DNA from: Cellulomonas flavigena DSM 20109
GTDB taxonomy: Bacteria; Actinomycetota; Actinomycetes; Actinomycetales; Cellulomonadaceae
DNA length: 64,000 nt
Assembly: GCF_000092865.1 (NCBI RefSeq)
Contig: NC_014151.1
Location: 1,798,001 to 1,862,000 of the forward strand
Reading direction: 5' to 3'
Shown here: in pieces, positions 25,580 through 41,115 of the stretch
How positions within the stretch are numbered: the first letter of the stretch is position 1
Layout: each line of letters starts with the position of its first letter
Notes under the pieces: model-generated
Told to the model about the DNA's origin: nothing
The model's input: only the letters and a program-made list of their open reading frames with translations
Database searches by the model: none
Program-made: the position numbers and the translations under genes

Positions 25580-26209
25580 TCAGGCGGCGAGCAGGTCCCG
25601 CAGCTCGAGCAGCGGCCGGGCGTCGGCCGGTTCCTCGGCCGTCCACGCCACCGCCCCCACGCGCTGCTCGACGAGGCGCTCGCCCAGCAGCGCGTCGAGC
25701 AGCAGGAACGTGATCTGGCCGCGCGCCTGGTCGGGCAGGTCCCTGAACACCGGGTGCCACGTCTCGACGTCGACGAGGTCGCCGCGCGGCGTCAGCACGG
25801 CGCGCACGTCGCACAACGCGAGCCGCCCGTGCCCGAGGTCGACGGCGACCCCCTCGGGCTCCGCGACCGGCCGCCGCCAGGTGTCGTACTCGAACGCGTC
25901 GTCGGCCGGCGGTGCGGCGGCGAGCCAGCGGTCCGCGACCTCGCGCAGGCCGGGGTCGCCGGCGGCCGTCACGACCAGCACGTGCCGCGCGGTGCGTCCG
26001 GTGCCGGTCTCGAAGTCGAGGTCAGGGTGGATCGCACGGATGCGGGGGACCAGGTCGTCGGCCACCGGCCGCGGGTCCGCACGCTCGTCGAACACCGCCG
26101 CGGCGCGGGCCCGACCCTCGGCCACCCACCACTGCCAGAACGTGGCGATCGCCTCGTCCTGCCGGAGGAGGACGGCCTGCGGGTCGGCGCGGCGCCGGAA
26201 GAAGCCCAT
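25580..26209 (-). CDS. Conserved actinobacterial protein of unknown function
   Basis: A 209-residue soluble protein starting MGFFRRRADPQAVLLRQDEAIATFWQWW. It has mixed alpha/beta character, with a recognisable strand-turn pattern HVLVVTAAGDPGLREVADRWLAAAP and LALCDVRAVLTPRGDLVDVETWHP. No signal peptide or membrane segment and no known catalytic motif. It converges with the HAD gene, 21 bases apart. TAGCCT lies exactly 6 nt before the ATG. Similar proteins seem to occur in related actinobacteria, but I do not recognise a named family. Confidence 0.65.
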   Translation of the reverse strand: MGFFRRRADPQAVLLRQDEAIATFWQWWVAEGRARAAAVFDERADPRPVADDLVPRIRAIHPDLDFETGTGRTARHVLVVTAAGDPGLREVADRWLAAAPPADDAFEYDTWRRPVAEPEGVAVDLGHGRLALCDVRAVLTPRGDLVDVETWHPVFRDLPDQARGQITFLLLDALLGERLVEQRVGAVAWTAEEPADARPLLELRDLLAA

Positions 26210-26221
26210 CGCCGCAGGCTA
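26210..26221 (-). promoter_or_regulatory. Leaderless -10 of the 25580-26209 gene
   Basis: On the minus strand TAGCCT (26216-26221) is followed by 6 bases and the ATG at 26209. Confidence 0.5.
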
Positions 26222-26225
26222 GGGC

Positions 26226-26978
26226 TCAGCACGTGCCGTCGGTGCAGACGTCACCCGTCTGCGCCACGACGAGCGGGTTGGCCTCGCGCCACCCGGCCTC
26301 GAGCAGCTGCGTGAGCACGGCCGCCGGCTGCGCACCGGAGACGGCGTACCTGCGGTCCACGACGAAGAACGGCACCCCCGTGACGCCGAGCTCGCGGGCC
26401 GTCGCGAGGTCCTCGCGGACGGCGTCCGCGGCGTCGTCGCCCGCGAGGGCCGCGGCGACGCGCGCGCCGTCCCAGCCGTGGGCCGCGAAGCCCGCCTCCG
26501 CTGCCAGCGCGACGAGTGCGCCGTCCGCACCGAGGTCGACGCCGCGCTCGAAGTGCGCCGAGAACAGCGCCTCGGTCGTCGCGTCCACGAGCGCGGCGCC
26601 GCCGGCCTCACGCGCGAGGTGCAGCAGGCGGTGCGCGTCGAAGGTGTTGAACGCCAGCGTCCGCTCGAAGTCGTAGCGCAGCCCGTCCGTCGCGGCGACG
26701 GCCGTGACGTGCGCGAACATCTGCTGCACCTGGTCGCGTGGCAGCCCCTTCATCTCGGCCAGGGCGTCGATCTCGGGCCGGCCGGGTCCCACGGGCGCCT
26801 CGGGGGACAGCTGGTACGAGCGCCACACGACCTCGACGTGGTCGCGGTGCGCGAACCCGCGCAGCGCGGCCGTGAACCGGCGCTTGCCGATGAAGCACCA
26901 CGGGCAGGCGACGTCGGACCACACCTCGACGGTGACGGTGCGGGGCGGGGCGGCGAACGTGGAGGTGTCGATCGTCAC
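26226..26978 (-). CDS. DsbA/FrnE-family thiol oxidoreductase (cytoplasmic)
   Basis: A thioredoxin-fold protein with a helical insert. The active site CPWC is at residues 25-28 (VWSDVACPWCFIGKRRF), the cis-Pro loop is GVTGVPFFVVDRR, and no signal peptide is present, so it works in the cytoplasm. YQLSPEAPVGPG and AFNTFDAHRLLHLA are typical of FrnE-like members, which help in redox stress. Two further Cys lie in the last eight residues (VCTDGTC). The GTG at 26978 overlaps the stop of the upstream quinone-reductase gene by 4 bases, so the two are coupled. Confidence 0.88.
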   Translation of the reverse strand: MTIDTSTFAAPPRTVTVEVWSDVACPWCFIGKRRFTAALRGFAHRDHVEVVWRSYQLSPEAPVGPGRPEIDALAEMKGLPRDQVQQMFAHVTAVAATDGLRYDFERTLAFNTFDAHRLLHLAREAGGAALVDATTEALFSAHFERGVDLGADGALVALAAEAGFAAHGWDGARVAAALAGDDAADAVREDLATARELGVTGVPFFVVDRRYAVSGAQPAAVLTQLLEAGWREANPLVVAQTGDVCTDGTC

Positions 26979-27958
26979 GGGAGCAGCAGGACCTTTCCGG
27001 TGGTGGCACGCCCTTCGAGGGCGCGGTGGGCCTCGGCCGCGTCGGCCAGGGGGTACGTCGCGCCGACGTGCACGTCGAGGGCGCCGGCGCGCACGGCGTC
27101 GAAGAGCTCGGTGGCACGCCACCGGAGCTCCTCGGGGGTGGCGACGTGGTCGCCGAGGGTGGGGCGCGTGACGTAGAGCGAGCCGGCGGCGTTGAGGCGC
27201 TGCAGGTCGACCGGCGGCACCTGCCCGGACGCGCCGCCGAAGAGCACGAGCGTGCCGCGCCGCGCGAGCGACGCGAGCGACGCGTCGAACGTGTCGCGGC
27301 CGACGCCGTCGTAGACGACGTGGACGCCGCGCCCGCCGGTGAGGTCGCGCACCAGCGCGGGCAGCTCGGTGGTGACGTCCGACAGCTCGCGGTAGCGGAT
27401 GACGTCGGCCGCACCGGAGGCGCGCGCGAGGGTCTCCTTGTCCGCCGAGCCGACGGTGGAGATCACGCGCGCCCCGCGCGCCGCAGCGAGCTGCGTGGCG
27501 AGCAGGCCGACCCCGCCGGCGCCGGCGTGCAGCAGGACGTCGTGGCCCGCGGCGACGGGGAAGGTGGACGCGACCAGGTAGTGGGCTGTGAGGCCCTGCA
27601 GGGGCAGTGCGGCGGCGGTCGCGTCGTCGACCCCGGCCGGGACGACGAGCGCGTCGGCCTCCTTGACGGCCACGAGCTCGGCGTACGACCCGGCCGCGGA
27701 CGACCACGCGACGCGGTCCCCCGGGGCCAGCGTCGTGACGTCCGCACCGACCGCGACGACCTCGCCGGCGCCCTCGGACCCCACGACGTGCGGGAACGGC
27801 ATACGGTAGACACCGCTGCGCCGGTAGGTGTCGATGAAGTTCACGCCGGCCGCCGCGACGCGCACGACGACCTCGTCGGGCCGCGGCTCGGGGGCGGGGA
27901 CGTCGGTGACCTGCAGGACCTCGGGGCCACCGGCACGGGTGGCGACCACAGCGCGCAT
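26975..27958 (-). CDS. Zinc-independent NADPH:quinone reductase (MDR family)
   Basis: A 327-residue medium-chain dehydrogenase/reductase of the quinone oxidoreductase type. The catalytic domain starts [17 protein letters not shown], with [13 protein letters not shown] and [15 protein letters not shown]. The NADPH-binding fold is [18 protein letters not shown], followed by [17 protein letters not shown]. The zinc ligands of alcohol dehydrogenases are absent. It probably reduces quinones or enones under redox stress together with the coupled DsbA-like gene. The ATG at 27958 is chosen by family alignment; the frame is open further upstream. It is divergent from argC. Confidence 0.88.
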   Translation of the reverse strand: MRAVVATRAGGPEVLQVTDVPAPEPRPDEVVVRVAAAGVNFIDTYRRSGVYRMPFPHVVGSEGAGEVVAVGADVTTLAPGDRVAWSSAAGSYAELVAVKEADALVVPAGVDDATAAALPLQGLTAHYLVASTFPVAAGHDVLLHAGAGGVGLLATQLAAARGARVISTVGSADKETLARASGAADVIRYRELSDVTTELPALVRDLTGGRGVHVVYDGVGRDTFDASLASLARRGTLVLFGGASGQVPPVDLQRLNAAGSLYVTRPTLGDHVATPEELRWRATELFDAVRAGALDVHVGATYPLADAAEAHRALEGRATTGKVLLLP

Positions 27959-28025
27959 GCCTCCCGCAACCACGCGGGGGACGCCCGCTGTTCCCGGCCA
28001 CCCTTGGTATTTGTCTGCAGTCGAC

Positions 28026-28039
28026 TGTATGTTCATGCA
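28026..28039 (+). promoter_or_regulatory. Candidate ArgR operator (ARG box) at argC
   Basis: TGTATGTTCATGCA, a near-palindrome (TGTATG-TT-CATGCA), is repeated exactly at 34110-34123 before argG. It overlaps a -10-like TATGTT (28028-28033) that sits 17 bases after TTGGTA (28005-28010) and 7 bases before the argC ATG. ArgR bound here would block RNA polymerase directly. Confidence 0.75.
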
Positions 28040-28040
28040 C

Positions 28041-29099
28041 ATGACGTTCACGGTGGCGGTGGCCGGAGCCAGCGGGTACGCAGGTGGCGAGATCCTGCGC
28101 CTGCTCCTCGACCACCCGGAGGTCCGCATCGGCACGCTCACCGCGCACTCCAACGCGGGCACCCCGCTGGGCGCGCACCACCCGCACCTGCGCGCGCTCG
28201 CCGATCGCGTCCTGGAGCCCACCACCCCGCAGGCGCTCGCGGGCCACGACGTCGTCGTCCTCGCGCTGCCGCACGGCGCGAGCGGCCAGGTCGCGGCCGA
28301 GCTTGAGGCGCTGGGCGAGGACCCCGTCGTGCTCGACCTGGGTGCCGACCACCGCCTCGTGGACGCCGCCGACTGGGAGGCGTACTACGGCAGCCCGCAC
28401 GCCGGCACGTGGACGTACGGCCTGCCGGAGCTGGTCGTCGGGGACACGCACCAGCGCGCGCGCCTCGTCGACGCGCGCCGCATCGCCGTCCCCGGGTGCA
28501 ACGTCACCGCCGTCACTCTGGGCCTGCAGCCCGGGGTCGCCGCCGGCCTGCTCGACACCACCGACCTCGTCGCCGTCCTCGCGGTCGGCTACTCCGGCGC
28601 CGGCAAGTCGCTCAAGCCGCACCTGCTGGCCTCCGAGGCGCTCGGTTCCGCCGCGCCGTACGCGGTCGGCGGCACGCACCGGCACGTCCCCGAGATCGCC
28701 CAGAACCTGCGCAGCGCCGGCGCGGGCGACGTCCGCACGTCGTTCACGCCCGTCCTCGTGCCGATGTCCCGCGGCATCCTCGCGACCGCCACGGCACGGC
28801 TCGCGCCCGGCGTCGAGGCCGACGACGACGCGCTGCGCGAGGTCTGGACCGCCGCGTACGCCGACGAGCCCTTCGTCGAGGTGCTGCCCGCCGGCCAGTG
28901 GCCGACCACCGCCATGACCGCCGGCGCCAACACCGCACTCGTGCAGATCGCCCACGACGCGCGCGTCGGACGCGTCGTCACGGTCACCGCCATCGACAAT
29001 CTCGTCAAGGGCACCGCCGGCGGTGCCGTCCAGTCCCTCAACCTCGCGCTCGGGCTGCCGGAGACGCTCGGCCTGCCGCGGAACGGAGTCGCCCCGTGA
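28041..29099 (+). CDS. argC: N-acetyl-gamma-glutamyl-phosphate reductase
   Basis: Third step of arginine synthesis: NADPH-dependent reduction of N-acetylglutamyl phosphate. The 352-residue protein has the nucleotide loop [13 protein letters not shown], catalytic Cys153 in [10 protein letters not shown], and the GTHRHVPEI motif. In-frame ATGs at 28029 and 28035 lie inside the operator; the ATG at 28041 fits the family start and has no Shine-Dalgarno, suggesting a leaderless mRNA. First gene of argCJBDFR; overlaps argJ by 4 bases. Confidence 0.95.
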   Translation: MTFTVAVAGASGYAGGEILRLLLDHPEVRIGTLTAHSNAGTPLGAHHPHLRALADRVLEPTTPQALAGHDVVVLALPHGASGQVAAELEALGEDPVVLDLGADHRLVDAADWEAYYGSPHAGTWTYGLPELVVGDTHQRARLVDARRIAVPGCNVTAVTLGLQPGVAAGLLDTTDLVAVLAVGYSGAGKSLKPHLLASEALGSAAPYAVGGTHRHVPEIAQNLRSAGAGDVRTSFTPVLVPMSRGILATATARLAPGVEADDDALREVWTAAYADEPFVEVLPAGQWPTTAMTAGANTALVQIAHDARVGRVVTVTAIDNLVKGTAGGAVQSLNLALGLPETLGLPRNGVAP

Positions 29100-30319
29100 C
29101 CGATCACCTCGGCCCCGCGCTCGAGGGCACCTCGCCCGGCACGTCGCCCGGCGTGACGGCTGCGCGCGGCTTCCGGGCGTCCGGCGTCACCGCCGGGCTC
29201 AAGGCCTCCGGCACGCCGGACATGGCGCTGGTCGTCAACGACGGCCCGCGGCAGGCCGGCGCAGCCGTGTTCACCACCAACCGCGTCGTCGGCGCGCCCG
29301 TGGTGTGGTCCCGGCAGGTGGTGGCCGACGGCGTCGTCGCCGCGGTCGTGCTCAACTCCGGTGGCGCCAACGTGAGCACCGGGCCCGAGGGGTTCCTCGA
29401 CTCGCACATGACGGCCGAGCGGGTGGGCGCTGCGCTCGGCGTCTCCGCGGGCGACGTCGTCGTGTGCTCGACGGGTCTGATCGGCGAGCGGCTGCCGCGG
29501 CAGGTCCTGCTGGACGGCGTCGACCTCGCGGCCGACGCGCTCGGTGACGACGGGCTCGCGGCGGCGACCGCGATCATGACGACCGACTCGGTGCCGAAGA
29601 CCGCGCACGTCACGGTGCAGACGCCCGACGGTACGTTCACGGTGGGCGGCATGGCCAAGGGCGCGGGCATGCTCGCGCCGGCGCTCGCCACGATGCTGTG
29701 CGTCGTCACCACCGACGCGGACGTCGAGGCACCCGTGCTCGACTCGGTGCTGCGCTCGGCGACGGCTCGCACGTTCGACCGCGTCGACTCCGACGGCTGC
29801 ATGTCGACGTCGGACACCGTCGCCCTGCTCGCGTCCGGTGCGTCGGGCGTCACGCCGCCGCGTGACGCACTGGCCGACGCGGTGCTGCGCGTCTGCGCGT
29901 CCCTCGCGCGACAGCTCGTCGCGGACGCCGAGGGTGCGTCGCACGACGTCGCCGTCCACGTCACGCACGCCACGAGCGAGTCCGCGGCCCTCGCGGTCGC
30001 CCGGGCGGTCACGCGCTCCAACCTCTTCAAGGCCGCGATCTTCGGCAACGACCCCAACTGGGGACGCGTGCTCGCGCAGGCCGGCACGGTGCCGGAGGAC
30101 GTCGCCCCGTTCGACCCCGAGGCCGTCGACGTCTCGATGAACGGCGTCATGGTGTGCCGCGCCGGACGCCCGCACGCCGACCGCACCGAGGTCGACCTGG
30201 CCGCGGACCGCGAGGTCCACGTCGTGGTCGACCTGCACGCCGGCGACGCGTCGGTCACGGTCTGGTCCAACGACCTCACGCACGACTACGTCCACGAGAA
30301 CAGCGCGTACTCCACATGA
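29096..30319 (+). CDS. argJ: Glutamate N-acetyltransferase / amino-acid acetyltransferase
   Basis: Transfers acetyl between N-acetylornithine and glutamate, closing the acetyl cycle of arginine synthesis. The 407-residue precursor contains the autocleavage motif APALATML in [18 protein letters not shown]; the Thr becomes the N-terminal nucleophile of the beta chain. Also seen: [12 protein letters not shown] (oxyanion region) and [22 protein letters not shown] start overlapping argC; ATGA overlap with argB. Cannot tell from sequence whether it is mono- or bifunctional. Confidence 0.95.
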   Translation: MTDHLGPALEGTSPGTSPGVTAARGFRASGVTAGLKASGTPDMALVVNDGPRQAGAAVFTTNRVVGAPVVWSRQVVADGVVAAVVLNSGGANVSTGPEGFLDSHMTAERVGAALGVSAGDVVVCSTGLIGERLPRQVLLDGVDLAADALGDDGLAAATAIMTTDSVPKTAHVTVQTPDGTFTVGGMAKGAGMLAPALATMLCVVTTDADVEAPVLDSVLRSATARTFDRVDSDGCMSTSDTVALLASGASGVTPPRDALADAVLRVCASLARQLVADAEGASHDVAVHVTHATSESAALAVARAVTRSNLFKAAIFGNDPNWGRVLAQAGTVPEDVAPFDPEAVDVSMNGVMVCRAGRPHADRTEVDLAADREVHVVVDLHAGDASVTVWSNDLTHDYVHENSAYST

Positions 30320-31319
30320 GCGACTCCCTCCCGCCCGTCCCCGACGACTTCGTCTTCGACACCCGCACCGACCTGCGGGCCGACCAGAAGGCGGAGGTCC
30401 TCATCGAGGCCCTGCCCTGGCTCCAGCAGTTCGCCGGGGCGCTCGTCGTCGTGAAGTACGGCGGCAACGCCATGATCGACGACACGCTCAAGCGCGCGTT
30501 CGCGCAGGACATGGTCTTCCTGCGGCAGGTCGGCCTGCGGCCCGTCGTCGTGCACGGCGGCGGACCGCAGATCAACGCCATGCTCGACCGGCTGCAGATC
30601 GCCAGCGAGTTCCGCGGCGGCCTGCGCGTCACGACGCCCGAGGCCATGGACGTCGTGCGCATGGTGCTCACCGGGCAGGTCTCGCGCGAGCTCGTCGGGC
30701 TGCTCAACGCCCACGCACCGCACGCGGTCGGCCTGTCGGGCGAGGACGCGGGCCTGTTCCAGGCGCGCCGCCGCACGGCCGTGGTGGACGGGCAGGAGGT
30801 CGACGTGGGTCTGGTCGGCGACGTCGTGCAGGTCAACCCGGGCGCCGTGCTCGACCTGCTCGACGCCGGGCGGATCCCCGTGGTGTCCACGGTCGCGCCG
30901 GACGTCGACGACCCGACCCAGGTGCTCAACGTCAACGCCGACACCGCCGCGGCGGCGCTCGCCGTGGCGCTCGGCGCGCGCAAGCTCATCGTCCTCACCG
31001 ACGTCGAGGGTCTCTACACGGACTGGCCCGACCGCTCGACGCTCGTGCGCCGCATCCGCGCGTCTGCGCTGGCCGAGCTGCTGCCCCGGCTCGACGCGGG
31101 CATGCGGCCCAAGATGGAGGCGTGCTGGCGCGCCGTCGAGGGCGGCGTGCCGCGCGCGCACGTCATCGACGGCCGCGCGACCCACTCGATCCTCGTCGAG
31201 GTCTTCACGTCCGACGGCGTCGGCACGATGGTGCTGCCCGACGCCGACCCCGACGGCCACCCGTCGACCGTGCCCGTGCGCGCCGTGCGCCTGGCCGCCG
31301 AGGACCAGGAGGCGACCCC

Positions 31320-31323
<4 letters not shown>
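30316..31323 (+). CDS. argB: Acetylglutamate kinase
   Basis: Phosphorylates N-acetylglutamate, the usual feedback-controlled step. 335 residues. Visible: [10 protein letters not shown] and [10 protein letters not shown] (ATP and substrate loops), [28 protein letters not shown]. The N-terminal helix [16 protein letters not shown] is the type that mediates arginine-sensitive hexamer formation, so inhibition by arginine is likely. Translationally coupled on both sides. Confidence 0.96.
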
Positions 31324-34080
<2,757 letters not shown>

Positions 34081-34109
34081 GACGGGTTGTGCATAGGTCC
34101 GCATCAGGA

Positions 34110-34123
34110 TGTATGTTCATGCA
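34110..34123 (+). promoter_or_regulatory. Candidate ArgR operator at argG
   Basis: Identical in all 14 bases to the site at argC. TTGTGCATAGG at 34087-34097 contains a second half-site-like TGCAT. The patch is AT-rich against its surroundings and lies 30 bases before argG. Confidence 0.75.
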
Positions 34124-34152
34124 AGCGGACCTCGAGCAAGGAGAAATCTGAC

Positions 34153-36803
<2,651 letters not shown>

Positions 36804-36878
36804 CGTCCCTTGCCGCCGCGCCCGGAGCGTGGCAACGTGCCGCGCGGTGGTGAGGTGCTGTCACAAAGGGGTGAGGTC

Positions 36879-37865
36879 GTGGCTGGTCGGACCGTGGTCG
36901 GTGCGCTGGTGGCGGTCGTGGTGCTCGCGGCCTGCAGCGGACCTTCGGAACCCGCGCCGGCGCCCACCAGCGAGCTCGACGGTCTCCTGGACGTGATCCT
37001 GGGGCTCGACGCGGACCCGTCGGTCCAGCCTCCCGAGATCCGGCAGGCGGAGGAGGCCGTCGCCGCCTGCATGCACGACGCGGGCTTCGAGTACCACCCC
37101 GACGAGTCGGTCGGTACCGGCTGGAGGAGGACGTCGCCCGAGGTGGGGACCGTCGCGTACGCCGAGCGCTACGGCTACGGCGAGACCATCGAGACGGAGG
37201 AGGGCCGGCCTCCGGGGTTGTGGGTCGAGCCCCTGGAGAGCGAGGGGCTGCGGCGGAACCGTGAGTACGTCGCGTCGCTGTCGCCGGCGGCCGTCGAGCA
37301 GTACGAGCGGGCCCTCGACGGCGAGCCGTGGGACGGCGCTGGGGAGTACGTGCCCGACGGGTGCCGGGGGCTCGCCTACGAGGAGGTCGCGCCCGACGGT
37401 TACGCGGGCCCCGCCGACCTGCGCGACGTCAAGCTCGCGGTGCGGGGTGTTTACGAGGCGGTCGAGTCCGACCCGCGCGTGACCGACGTCCGCGCACGCT
37501 GGGCGCTGTGCATGGAGGAGGCGGGCTACCCGGGCTTCTCCCGACCTCTCGACGCGCTGAGCCACGTCGCGACGGACCTCTGGGCGGACTGGCAGGACCG
37601 CTACGTGGACGCGACCGGTTCACCGCTCGGGGTCAGCGACTACGACGTCGTGCGCACGACGATCCCCGACGCGCTGGTCGAGCTGCAGGACGCCGAGACG
37701 GCGCTCGCGGTCGCCGACGCCACCTGCCGCGAGGAGGTGCGGTTGCGCGAGGTGGAGCAGGAGGTCGAGGCCCAGCTCGAGGACGAGATCGTCGAGACCT
37801 ACCGCGCGGACCTCGACCGCTGGCTCGCGTGGGCGCAGGACAGGGAGCGGGAGACGGGCGAGTGA
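36879..37865 (+). CDS. Secreted lipoprotein of unknown function
   Basis: The 328-residue protein begins with a lipoprotein signal (lipobox LAAC, Cys19), so it is anchored outside the membrane. The mature part is acidic, mostly helical and has paired Cys (AACMHDAGFEY, PDGCRG, ALCMEEAGYPGF, DATCREEV). Two segments, EEAVAACMHDAGFEY and RARWALCMEEAGYPGF, look like an internal duplication, each of the form (A/W)xxCMxxAG(F/Y). No enzyme motif. The C-terminus is a charged helix. Start GTG at 36879 after AAAGGGG and GAGG. It overlaps the next kinase-like gene by 4 bases; no functional link is evident. Confidence 0.7.
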   Translation: MAGRTVVGALVAVVVLAACSGPSEPAPAPTSELDGLLDVILGLDADPSVQPPEIRQAEEAVAACMHDAGFEYHPDESVGTGWRRTSPEVGTVAYAERYGYGETIETEEGRPPGLWVEPLESEGLRRNREYVASLSPAAVEQYERALDGEPWDGAGEYVPDGCRGLAYEEVAPDGYAGPADLRDVKLAVRGVYEAVESDPRVTDVRARWALCMEEAGYPGFSRPLDALSHVATDLWADWQDRYVDATGSPLGVSDYDVVRTTIPDALVELQDAETALAVADATCREEVRLREVEQEVEAQLEDEIVETYRADLDRWLAWAQDRERETGE

Positions 37866-38494
37866 ACCACCGCGGCGCGGCGGGCGTCGCGGTCGCCGTG
37901 GTGGAGCGCACGCTGCGCGAGCCCGCGCGGCTCGGACGCGTCCGGCTGGTGTGCGTCGACGGTCCCGCAGGATCGGGCAAGACCACCCTGGCGGGCGAGG
38001 TCCGTGCCGCGTTCGTCGCGCGCGGCGTCGGGTCGACCGTCGTGCACCTCGACGACCTCTACGAGGGCTGGCGGGGGATCGAGGGTTCGTGCTGGCCGCG
38101 CCTGGCCGCCCAGGTCCTCGAGCCGCTGCGACGCGGCCGTCCCGGCCGTCTGCAGCGCTACGACTGGACGGCCGGACGGTTCGGCACCTGGCAGGACGTC
38201 CCTGTACCCCACGTCCTGGTCGTCGAGGGCTGCGGCGCGGCGCGGCGCGAGGCGGACGCCCTCGCGTCGCTGCGTGTCTGGGTCGAGGCGCCGGCCGGCG
38301 TGCGTCGGGCGCGCTGGGAGGCGCGGGACGGGACGTCCGACGTGACGCACCACGACGCCTGGCGGACCGACGAGCACGCCCACTTCGCGCGCGAGCGGAC
38401 CCGGGAGCGCGCGGACCTGCGCGTCGACTCGGTGGACTGGTCGGTGCGGAGCGGCCCGGACGTGCCTCCGCGCGAGGGGGCCGGTTTGGCATGA
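37862..38494 (+). CDS. P-loop kinase, uridine-kinase-like
   Basis: A 210-residue cytoplasmic NTPase. Walker A is VDGPAGSGKTTLAGE; a following STVVHLDDLYEGW and LVVEGCGAA resemble the substrate-binding and Walker B regions of uridine kinase and phosphoribulokinase relatives. Many actinobacteria have such a protein annotated as an uridine kinase, although the true substrate is not known. The GTG start overlaps the lipoprotein stop by 4 bases. Confidence 0.72.
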   Translation: MNHRGAAGVAVAVVERTLREPARLGRVRLVCVDGPAGSGKTTLAGEVRAAFVARGVGSTVVHLDDLYEGWRGIEGSCWPRLAAQVLEPLRRGRPGRLQRYDWTAGRFGTWQDVPVPHVLVVEGCGAARREADALASLRVWVEAPAGVRRARWEARDGTSDVTHHDAWRTDEHAHFARERTRERADLRVDSVDWSVRSGPDVPPREGAGLA

Positions 38495-38501
38495 TGGCCG
38501 C
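38490..38501 (+). promoter_or_regulatory. Leaderless-type -10 before the glycosylase gene
   Basis: CATGAT (38490-38495) is followed by 6 bases and the GTG at 38502. Confidence 0.45.
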
Positions 38502-39224
38502 GTGCACCCCGTGACCCCTCGACGGTCGGACGACGCGCTCGTCGTCCGTGCCGGCGCGGTGCCCGCACGTACCTGGTACGCACGGGACGCGCTGTCCGTC
38601 GCGCGCGACCTGCTCGGTGCGTTCGTCACCGCGCGCAGCGACGAGGGCGACGTGACCATCAGGCTCACCGAGGTCGAGGCGTACGGCGGCGCCGACGATC
38701 CGGGCTCGCACGCCTTCCGCGGCCGCACCGCGCGCAATGCGGCGATGTTCGCCGAGCCGGGCCGCCTGTACGTCTACCGGCACATGGGCCTGCACCATTG
38801 CCTGAACGTCGTCACCGAGCCGGCCGGCCGCGCGTCGGCGGTCCTGCTGCGTGCGGGGGAGGTCGTCGAGGGGGCGGAGCTCGCGTGGGCGCGGCGCGAG
38901 CGAGCCGGTGTGGTCGACAGCACCCGGCAGCTCGCACGCGGTCCCGCGCGTCTCGCGGTGTGCCTCGGCCTCGCGCTCGGCGCGAACGGTGCCGACCTCA
39001 CGGAGCGCGACGGGCGCGTGCTGCTGCGCCGGCGGGATCGTGCCACGGCGCTCCCGTCGGTCGCGACCGGGCCACGCGTCGGGGTCTCCGGCGCAGGTGG
39101 TGACGGTGCGGCGCACCCCTGGCGGTTGTGGCTGACCAACGAGCCCACGGTCTCGGCGTACCGACCTGCGTATCGGTCGCCGACGTCGGCAGACGCCCCG
39201 CGCGGGGCGACGACGTCGGCCTGA
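38502..39224 (+). CDS. DNA-3-methyladenine glycosylase (AAG/MPG family)
   Basis: Base-excision repair enzyme that removes alkylated or deaminated purines. 240 residues with [33 protein letters not shown] (catalytic Glu), [21 protein letters not shown] and the C-terminal [11 protein letters not shown]. No cysteines forming an iron-sulfur site, as expected for the MPG type. GTG at 38502 fits the -10 spacing; GTG at 38511 is an alternative. It precedes tyrS by 95 bases. Confidence 0.9.
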   Translation: MHPVTPRRSDDALVVRAGAVPARTWYARDALSVARDLLGAFVTARSDEGDVTIRLTEVEAYGGADDPGSHAFRGRTARNAAMFAEPGRLYVYRHMGLHHCLNVVTEPAGRASAVLLRAGEVVEGAELAWARRERAGVVDSTRQLARGPARLAVCLGLALGANGADLTERDGRVLLRRRDRATALPSVATGPRVGVSGAGGDGAAHPWRLWLTNEPTVSAYRPAYRSPTSADAPRGATTSA

Positions 39225-39319
39225 ACCCGACCCGCGTCCACCCACGTCCTCCGCGCGGCGGGGGGCACCGTACGGCCGGCGCGTCCACGGCGGCGCCGGC
39301 ACCGATCGACGGAGACGTT

Positions 39320-40603
39320 GTGACCGACATCCTCGACGAGCTCGCCTGGCGCGGGCTCCTCTCGCAGCACACCGACCTGGACGCCCTGCGCACCGAGATG
39401 GCCGCCGGCCCGGTGTCGCTGTACTGCGGCTTCGACCCGACGGCGCCGAGCCTGCACATCGGCAACCTCGTCCAGATCCTCACCGTGCGCCGGCTGCAGG
39501 ACGCCGGGCACCGGCCGTTCGCGCTCGTCGGCGGTGCGACGGGTCTCATCGGCGACCCCAAGATGACGGGGGAGCGCACGCTCAACTCGCCCGACGTGGT
39601 GGCCGGCTGGGTCGAGCGCATCCGGGGACAGATCGCGCCCCTGCTGCGGTTCGACGGCCCGAACGCCGCGACGATGGTGAACAACCTCGACTGGACGGCG
39701 GGCATGTCGGCGATCGACTTCCTGCGGGACGTCGGCAAGCACTACCGCCTGGGCACGATGCTCGCGAAGGACACGGTCGCGCGCCGGCTCAACAGCGAGC
39801 AGGGCATCAGCTTCACGGAGTTCAGCTACCAGATCCTGCAGGGCATGGACTTCCTCGAGCTGTACCGACGCCACGGGGTGCACCTGCAGACCGGCGGGAA
39901 CGACCAGTGGGGCAACCTGCTGTCGGGCGTCGAGCTCGTCCGCAAGGTCGAGGGCGTGCCCGTGCACGCGATCACCACGCCGCTCATCACCAAGGCCGAC
40001 GGCACCAAGTTCGGCAAGACGGAGTCGGGCACGGTGTGGCTGGACCCGGCCATGACGACGCCGTACGCCTTCTACCAGTTCTGGCTCAACGCCGACGACG
40101 CCGACGTGGCGGGGTACCTCAAGGTGTTCACCTTCCGCACCCGGGAGGAGATCGCGACGCTCGAGGAGGCGGTGGCGCAGCGGCCGGCGGCACGCGAGGC
40201 GCAGCGTGCGCTCGCCTACGACGTGACGGCGCTCGTGCACGGAACCGACGCCGCCGACGCGGTCGTGGCGGCCAGCCAGGCGTTGTTCGGCAGGGGTGAG
40301 CTCGGAGCGCTGGACGAGGCAACCCTCGCGGCCGCGGTCGCCGAGCTCCCGACGGCGCCGGGTCGTGCCGGCGACGTGCTCGTCGACCTGTTCGCGGCGA
40401 CGGGCGTGGTCGCCAGCAAGGCGGCCGCGCGGCGCGCGATCGCCGAGGGCGGGGCCTCGGTCAACAACGTCCGGGTGACGGAGGACGGCGCGACCCTCGG
40501 CGCCGAGGACCTCCTGCACGGACGCTGGGCGGTGCTGCGCCGCGGGAAGCGGACGCTGGCCGTGGTCGACACCCGGGCCGAGGCGGGGGGGCCCGCTGTC
40601 TGA
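39320..40603 (+). CDS. tyrS: Tyrosyl-tRNA synthetase
   Basis: Class I synthetase charging tRNA-Tyr. 427 residues: the HIGH-type motif PSLHIGNL, tyrosine pocket [21 protein letters not shown] and GGNDQWGNL, the KMSKS-type loop KFGKT in [13 protein letters not shown] (about residue 230), and a C-terminal S4 RNA-binding domain ([19 protein letters not shown]). The GTG at 39320 has GGAGA 4 bases upstream. No T-box leader is seen before it. Confidence 0.96.
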   Translation: MTDILDELAWRGLLSQHTDLDALRTEMAAGPVSLYCGFDPTAPSLHIGNLVQILTVRRLQDAGHRPFALVGGATGLIGDPKMTGERTLNSPDVVAGWVERIRGQIAPLLRFDGPNAATMVNNLDWTAGMSAIDFLRDVGKHYRLGTMLAKDTVARRLNSEQGISFTEFSYQILQGMDFLELYRRHGVHLQTGGNDQWGNLLSGVELVRKVEGVPVHAITTPLITKADGTKFGKTESGTVWLDPAMTTPYAFYQFWLNADDADVAGYLKVFTFRTREEIATLEEAVAQRPAAREAQRALAYDVTALVHGTDAADAVVAASQALFGRGELGALDEATLAAAVAELPTAPGRAGDVLVDLFAATGVVASKAAARRAIAEGGASVNNVRVTEDGATLGAEDLLHGRWAVLRRGKRTLAVVDTRAEAGGPAV

Positions 40604-40617
40604 GCCGACGGCGACGA

Positions 40618-40652
40618 CGCCGACGGGGCTCTCCAGGAGGGCCCCGTCGGCG
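40618..40652 (+). terminator. Terminator of tyrS
   Basis: A perfect 12-bp stem (CGCCGACGGGGC with GCCCCGTCGGCG) and an 11-base loop begin 14 bases after the stop. Confidence 0.8.
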
Positions 40653-40725
40653 TCCGGGACCGGGGCTGCGGAGTCGCGCGAACGGGACCGCGCGCCTGCG
40701 GTGACGGGCGTCACCGCAAGCCGAG

Positions 40726-40755
40726 TTGACCGTGCGCGCGGCGCTCGCGTAACGT
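40726..40755 (+). promoter_or_regulatory. rRNA operon promoter P1 (candidate)
   Basis: TTGACC (40726-40731) and TAACGT (40750-40755) are 18 bases apart, the clearest sigma-70-type promoter in the window, about 550 bases before 16S rRNA. Confidence 0.65.
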
Positions 40756-40864
40756 TCTTAGAGCCCGCCCGGCAGGGAGGAACGGACACGAGCCCAGCTC
40801 GTTGGCCGGTCCCGCGGAGCAGGGCCACACCCGCATGATGGTTCTCGGCGCTCCACGCGCCGTG

Positions 40865-41061
40865 TAGAGTCGTGCGGCGGCGATCGGAAGGATCCCACCA
40901 CCACGTGGTCGGGCGGCCCGACGAGAGCCTGCTTAGACGGAGAACCAGATGGCAGTTCGAAAGAAGCAGAAATGCTCGGACGGCTGCTAGATTCTCCGCC
41001 GGCGAACTTCGGATCCGCGATCACCACGGTGGTCAGGAGAGCGAAGAAAGCCTGCTAGACT
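40865..41061 (+). promoter_or_regulatory. Further promoter-like -10 elements in the rRNA leader
   Basis: TAGAGT (40865-40870), TAGACG (40934-40939), TAGATT (40988-40993) and TAGACT (41056-41061) follow one another. The last three share the context CTGC(T)TAGA and two are followed by GGAGAAC. They could be tandem promoters, common for actinobacterial rrn operons, or repeats derived from one. The -35 boxes are not convincing. The rest of 40653-41301 contains no gene. Confidence 0.4.
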
Positions 41062-41115
41062 GGAGAACGAACAAGCCTCCTGCGGAAAGCGGAAACGCTG
41101 ACGAGGATGCGCGTC

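Noticed and set aside
38502..39224. A phosphate- or thiamine-linked role for the small kinase and glycosylase neighbours.
   Set aside because: No operator, riboswitch or shared motif links them; only gene proximity.
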